Under the pieces are notes generated by a model. The model was not told the origin of the DNA and made no database searches. It saw only the letters and a program-made list of their open reading frames with translations. Position numbers and translations under genes: made by a program. From CAIQPV01 sp963719855 (GTDB lineage: Bacteria > Pseudomonadota > Gammaproteobacteria > Burkholderiales > Gallionellaceae), in contig CAVRDK010000004.1 in NCBI GenBank assembly GCA_963719855.1, positions 992,001-1,056,000 on the forward strand: a stretch of 64,000 nucleotides of DNA, in the 5' to 3' direction. How positions within the stretch are numbered: the stretch's first letter is position 1; each line of letters starts with the position of its first letter. Positions 62,074-64,000 of the stretch are shown in pieces.

Positions 62074-62442
62074 TCAACCAGCGATTTTAGGTTTGGTTCC
62101 CCCGCCGCTCGGCAGGTGTTTCATGCTCCACAACTCTTCCAGATTGTAATAGGCGCGTACCGCAGGAACCATGATGTGCACGATCACTTCGCCAAGATCA
62201 ATCAGCACCCAGTCGCCGGTCTCATCGCCTTCGCGGCCATGAACTTCTTCGCCGAGTTCCTTGAGTTTGACCGCTACGCTGTCAGCCAGAGCGCGGGTCT
62301 GCCGGTTGGATTTGCCGCTGGCGATCACCATTCGGTCGAACAGCGAACTAAGCTTGCTGGTGTTGATTACGGTAATGTCGGAGGCCTTGATGTCTTCCAG
62401 CGCGGCCACGACGGCTTGGGTTTTTTCTTCAGTAGTCAGCAT
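62074..62442 (-). CDS. rsfS: Ribosomal silencing factor RsfS
   Basis: 122-residue RsfS/Iojap protein that binds ribosomal protein uL14 and blocks subunit joining during starvation. Blocks ALEDIKASDITVINTSKLSS, DRMVIASGKSNRQTRALADS, DWVLIDLGEVIVHIMVP. The ATG at 62442 lies one base after the nadD stop; a longer frame overlaps nadD. Confidence 0.95.
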   Translation of the reverse strand: MLTTEEKTQAVVAALEDIKASDITVINTSKLSSLFDRMVIASGKSNRQTRALADSVAVKLKELGEEVHGREGDETGDWVLIDLGEVIVHIMVPAVRAYYNLEELWSMKHLPSGGGTKPKIAG

Positions 62443-62443
62443 T

Positions 62444-63103
62444 TCATGTATACAGGTGATGGGATTGAATATAGTTAGCCACTGCATCGGGCAGCAGGTA
62501 ACGGGTGTCTCTTTCTTCGGAGCAACGTCTGCGAATATCGGTTGCGGAAATTTCCAGCGCGGGCATGTCTGCTACCAGAATTGCCCCGGCAGGCGCATCA
62601 CGCAGGGCGCGAGGCGCCGGAGCGAGGCGCGCATGATACTCGCTACGCAAGGCTACGTCCGCTTCATTTATGGCATTGCCTAGCGGGCGCCCTCCAGCGC
62701 GTTGCATGACCACGATGTGTGCCAGTTCAAACAGGCGTTGCCATTCATGCCAAGTATGTAACATCAGGAAGGCGTCGCCACCCATCAGCAGGCACAGTGG
62801 CCGATGCATGCCTAGTTCAGCGCGCAACTCGGTCAGTGTGTCCACCGTGTAGCAGGGGGCGGTGCGATGAACCTCGCGTTCATCCAAGGTGAAAGCGGGA
62901 TTGTCATGCAGCGCCAGACGCACCATATCCAGCCGTTGTTGCGCGCTGGCGTGCGGCGCATCGCGGTGCGGCGGCGTGCCGCTTGGGATGAAATGCACAG
63001 CCACCAAGCCGCATTGTTCCAGCGCCTCCTGCGCGAGGCGGAGATGCCCGTGGTGGATCGGGTCGAAGGTGCCGCCGAGTATGCCGATGGGTGCGATGCT
63101 CAC
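62444..63103 (-). CDS. nadD: Nicotinate-nucleotide adenylyltransferase
   Basis: 219-residue nucleotidyltransferase making deamido-NAD. GILGGTFDPIHHGHLRLAQE holds the GxFDPxHxGH signature, and ISATDIRRRCSEERDTRYLL the C-terminal ISSTxIR-like block. First gene of the nadD-rsfS-rlmH-maf-rng set. Confidence 0.95.
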   Translation of the reverse strand: MSIAPIGILGGTFDPIHHGHLRLAQEALEQCGLVAVHFIPSGTPPHRDAPHASAQQRLDMVRLALHDNPAFTLDEREVHRTAPCYTVDTLTELRAELGMHRPLCLLMGGDAFLMLHTWHEWQRLFELAHIVVMQRAGGRPLGNAINEADVALRSEYHARLAPAPRALRDAPAGAILVADMPALEISATDIRRRCSEERDTRYLLPDAVANYIQSHHLYT

Positions 63104-63251
63104 TATGTCAAGAAACCGTAATTAGCCACTGATGGATACGGACAAACCGTTGATTACCCCAATTTTCCCATGCGCATCCCAAGCAGACAACAAATTTCGT
63201 GCGGCGTGTCGCGAGTTTTTGATCTGTCCGGTTTAGCAGCACACACTACCG

Positions 63252-63755
63252 TCATTCCTGCAAAAGGCCATAGACAAAAATATCGAGGTATTGTCCGTCC
63301 CTTTTTACAGCGCTACGCTTGGCGCCTTCACGAACGAAACCGAACGACTCATACAGGTGAATTGCGGGGAAGTTGTTAGCTATTACCTCAAGTTCCACCC
63401 GCTCTATCTGTGGAACCTGGCTTGCCCACTGCAACCCGCAGGCAAGCAAGCTGCGTCCAATCCCCTGGTTTCTAAATTCAGACGCGACATTGAGGCCCAG
63501 CCATACTACGTGATCCAACTGGGGCCACCCGAAGCGGGTGAGATTTATTGTGCCGACGATCTGACCTTCTACCTCAGCCAGAAATATTGCAGAGCGCTCG
63601 CCTGTATGCGCAACTATGAATTGCTTCACTTGATCAAGCGTTGGAATGCTTTGGAGAGGATCAAGCGTACCAGCCTCCTCCGCAGAAATGGCAGCCATGA
63701 ATGCCTTATACGCTTGGGCATCTGATTCAGTGGCTAGACGAACGGAATGTGTCAT
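63252..63755 (-). CDS. GNAT family N-acetyltransferase
   Basis: 167-residue acetyltransferase with the acetyl-CoA site in LGLNVASEFRNQGIGRSLLA (Q/RxxGxG/A type) and the C-terminal ANNFPAIHLYESFGFVREGA. Substrate unknown; the pattern is of the RimI/phosphinothricin-like group. Own unit between nadD and an EAL protein gene. Confidence 0.9.
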   Translation of the reverse strand: MTHSVRLATESDAQAYKAFMAAISAEEAGTLDPLQSIPTLDQVKQFIVAHTGERSAIFLAEVEGQIVGTINLTRFGWPQLDHVVWLGLNVASEFRNQGIGRSLLACGLQWASQVPQIERVELEVIANNFPAIHLYESFGFVREGAKRSAVKRDGQYLDIFVYGLLQE

Positions 63756-63803
63756 TTACCTGACTATGCGTTGTTTGAAAAGAATAAAGAGTGCCTCCAA
63801 AAA

Positions 63804-64000
63804 TCAGCCCTGCTTCAGCAGCGCTTCAAACTGCTCAATGGGCACTGGCTTGCTAAACAGATATCCTTGGTAGTGAATGCAGCCTTTATTCAGGAGTAGC
63901 TGCCGCTGCTCCTCAGTCTCTACCCCTTCGGCAATAACGTTTAAGTTCAGGCTGTGTGCCATGGCAATGATAGTGCGCACAATCGCTCTATCGCTGCCAT
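63804..64000 (-). CDS. EAL domain protein, C-terminal end
   Basis: The last 65 codons of a gene running out of the window. The translation includes GSDRAIVRTIIAMAHSLNLN and VIAEGVETEEQRQLLLNKGC, the C-terminal part of an EAL c-di-GMP phosphodiesterase, very similar to the end of the GGDEF-EAL protein at 25697-27460. Upstream domains are not visible. Confidence 0.88.
   Translation of the reverse strand, partial: GSDRAIVRTIIAMAHSLNLNVIAEGVETEEQRQLLLNKGCIHYQGYLFSKPVPIEQFEALLKQG

Overview
The window looks like a chromosomal segment of a betaproteobacterium. Gene content and order (nadD-rsfS-rlmH-maf-rng, zapB-zapA-6S RNA, pilT-pilU, pilS-pilR, many PAS/GGDEF/EAL/HD-GYP proteins and REP-like repeats) resemble Nitrosomonadales such as Gallionella/Sideroxydans-type iron oxidisers. 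That placement is an inference from gene content, not from an alignment. No rRNA, tRNA, CRISPR array, prophage or complete insertion sequence other than a REP-associated transposase was seen.

Layout. 1-4.05 kb: the 3' part of an AddA-like helicase-nuclease, rdgB and hemW. 4.2-10.8 kb (minus strand): a signalling cluster made of an eight-PAS hybrid histidine kinase, now split by two frameshifts, then an HD-GYP response regulator and a receiver-PAS protein. 10.9-20.5 kb (minus): a Crp/Fnr regulator and a type II secretion cluster, gspL-M-N-D-E-F-(REP transposase)-C, with no pseudopilin genes. 21-28 kb: apaH, a DUF971 protein, an MBL-fold and HDOD pair, lipA, a GGDEF-EAL protein, a broken IHF-beta remnant and a PP0621-like membrane protein. 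28-36 kb: pilS-pilR, ampD, nrdA and nrdB. 36-37.3 kb: an islet of four unrecognised minus-strand genes. 37.5-38.3 kb: zapB-like, zapA, 6S RNA and a strong terminator. 38.4-41.6 kb: a 167-bp MITE, prlC, a DUF4124/glutaredoxin protein and a lipoprotein. 41.6-47.6 kb: an XRE regulator, type III restriction-modification mod and res, and a two-gene tail of unknown function. 47.7-53 kb: xthA, a secreted phosphoesterase, a 51-aa small protein, an AlgZ/AlgR-like two-component pair and argH. 53-64 kb: grxD, prmC, pilU-pilT, yggS-proC-yggT-yggU, rng-maf-rlmH-rsfS-nadD, a GNAT acetyltransferase and the tail of an EAL protein.

The most interesting non-coding signals are as follows. (1) A TGTGCG-N4-CGCACA palindrome occurs three times, each about 140 bp before a start codon and with a -10-like hexamer at the spacing expected for class II activation; one copy precedes the Crp/Fnr gene itself. 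(2) A roughly 140-bp element with terminal inverted repeats lies directly before ampD and rlmH, in the same orientation to transcription, and its right end supplies the Shine-Dalgarno sequence. (3) A 167-bp MITE has a 10-bp target duplication. (4) Tandem ACTA-N4-TAGT boxes 31 bp apart overlap the nrdA promoter, as expected for NrdR. (5) A perfect palindrome sits between the XRE gene and mod, consistent with controller-type regulation of the restriction system. REP-like repeat fragments have also entered coding sequence in gspL, and a short tandem repeat has entered the AddA-like gene in frame.
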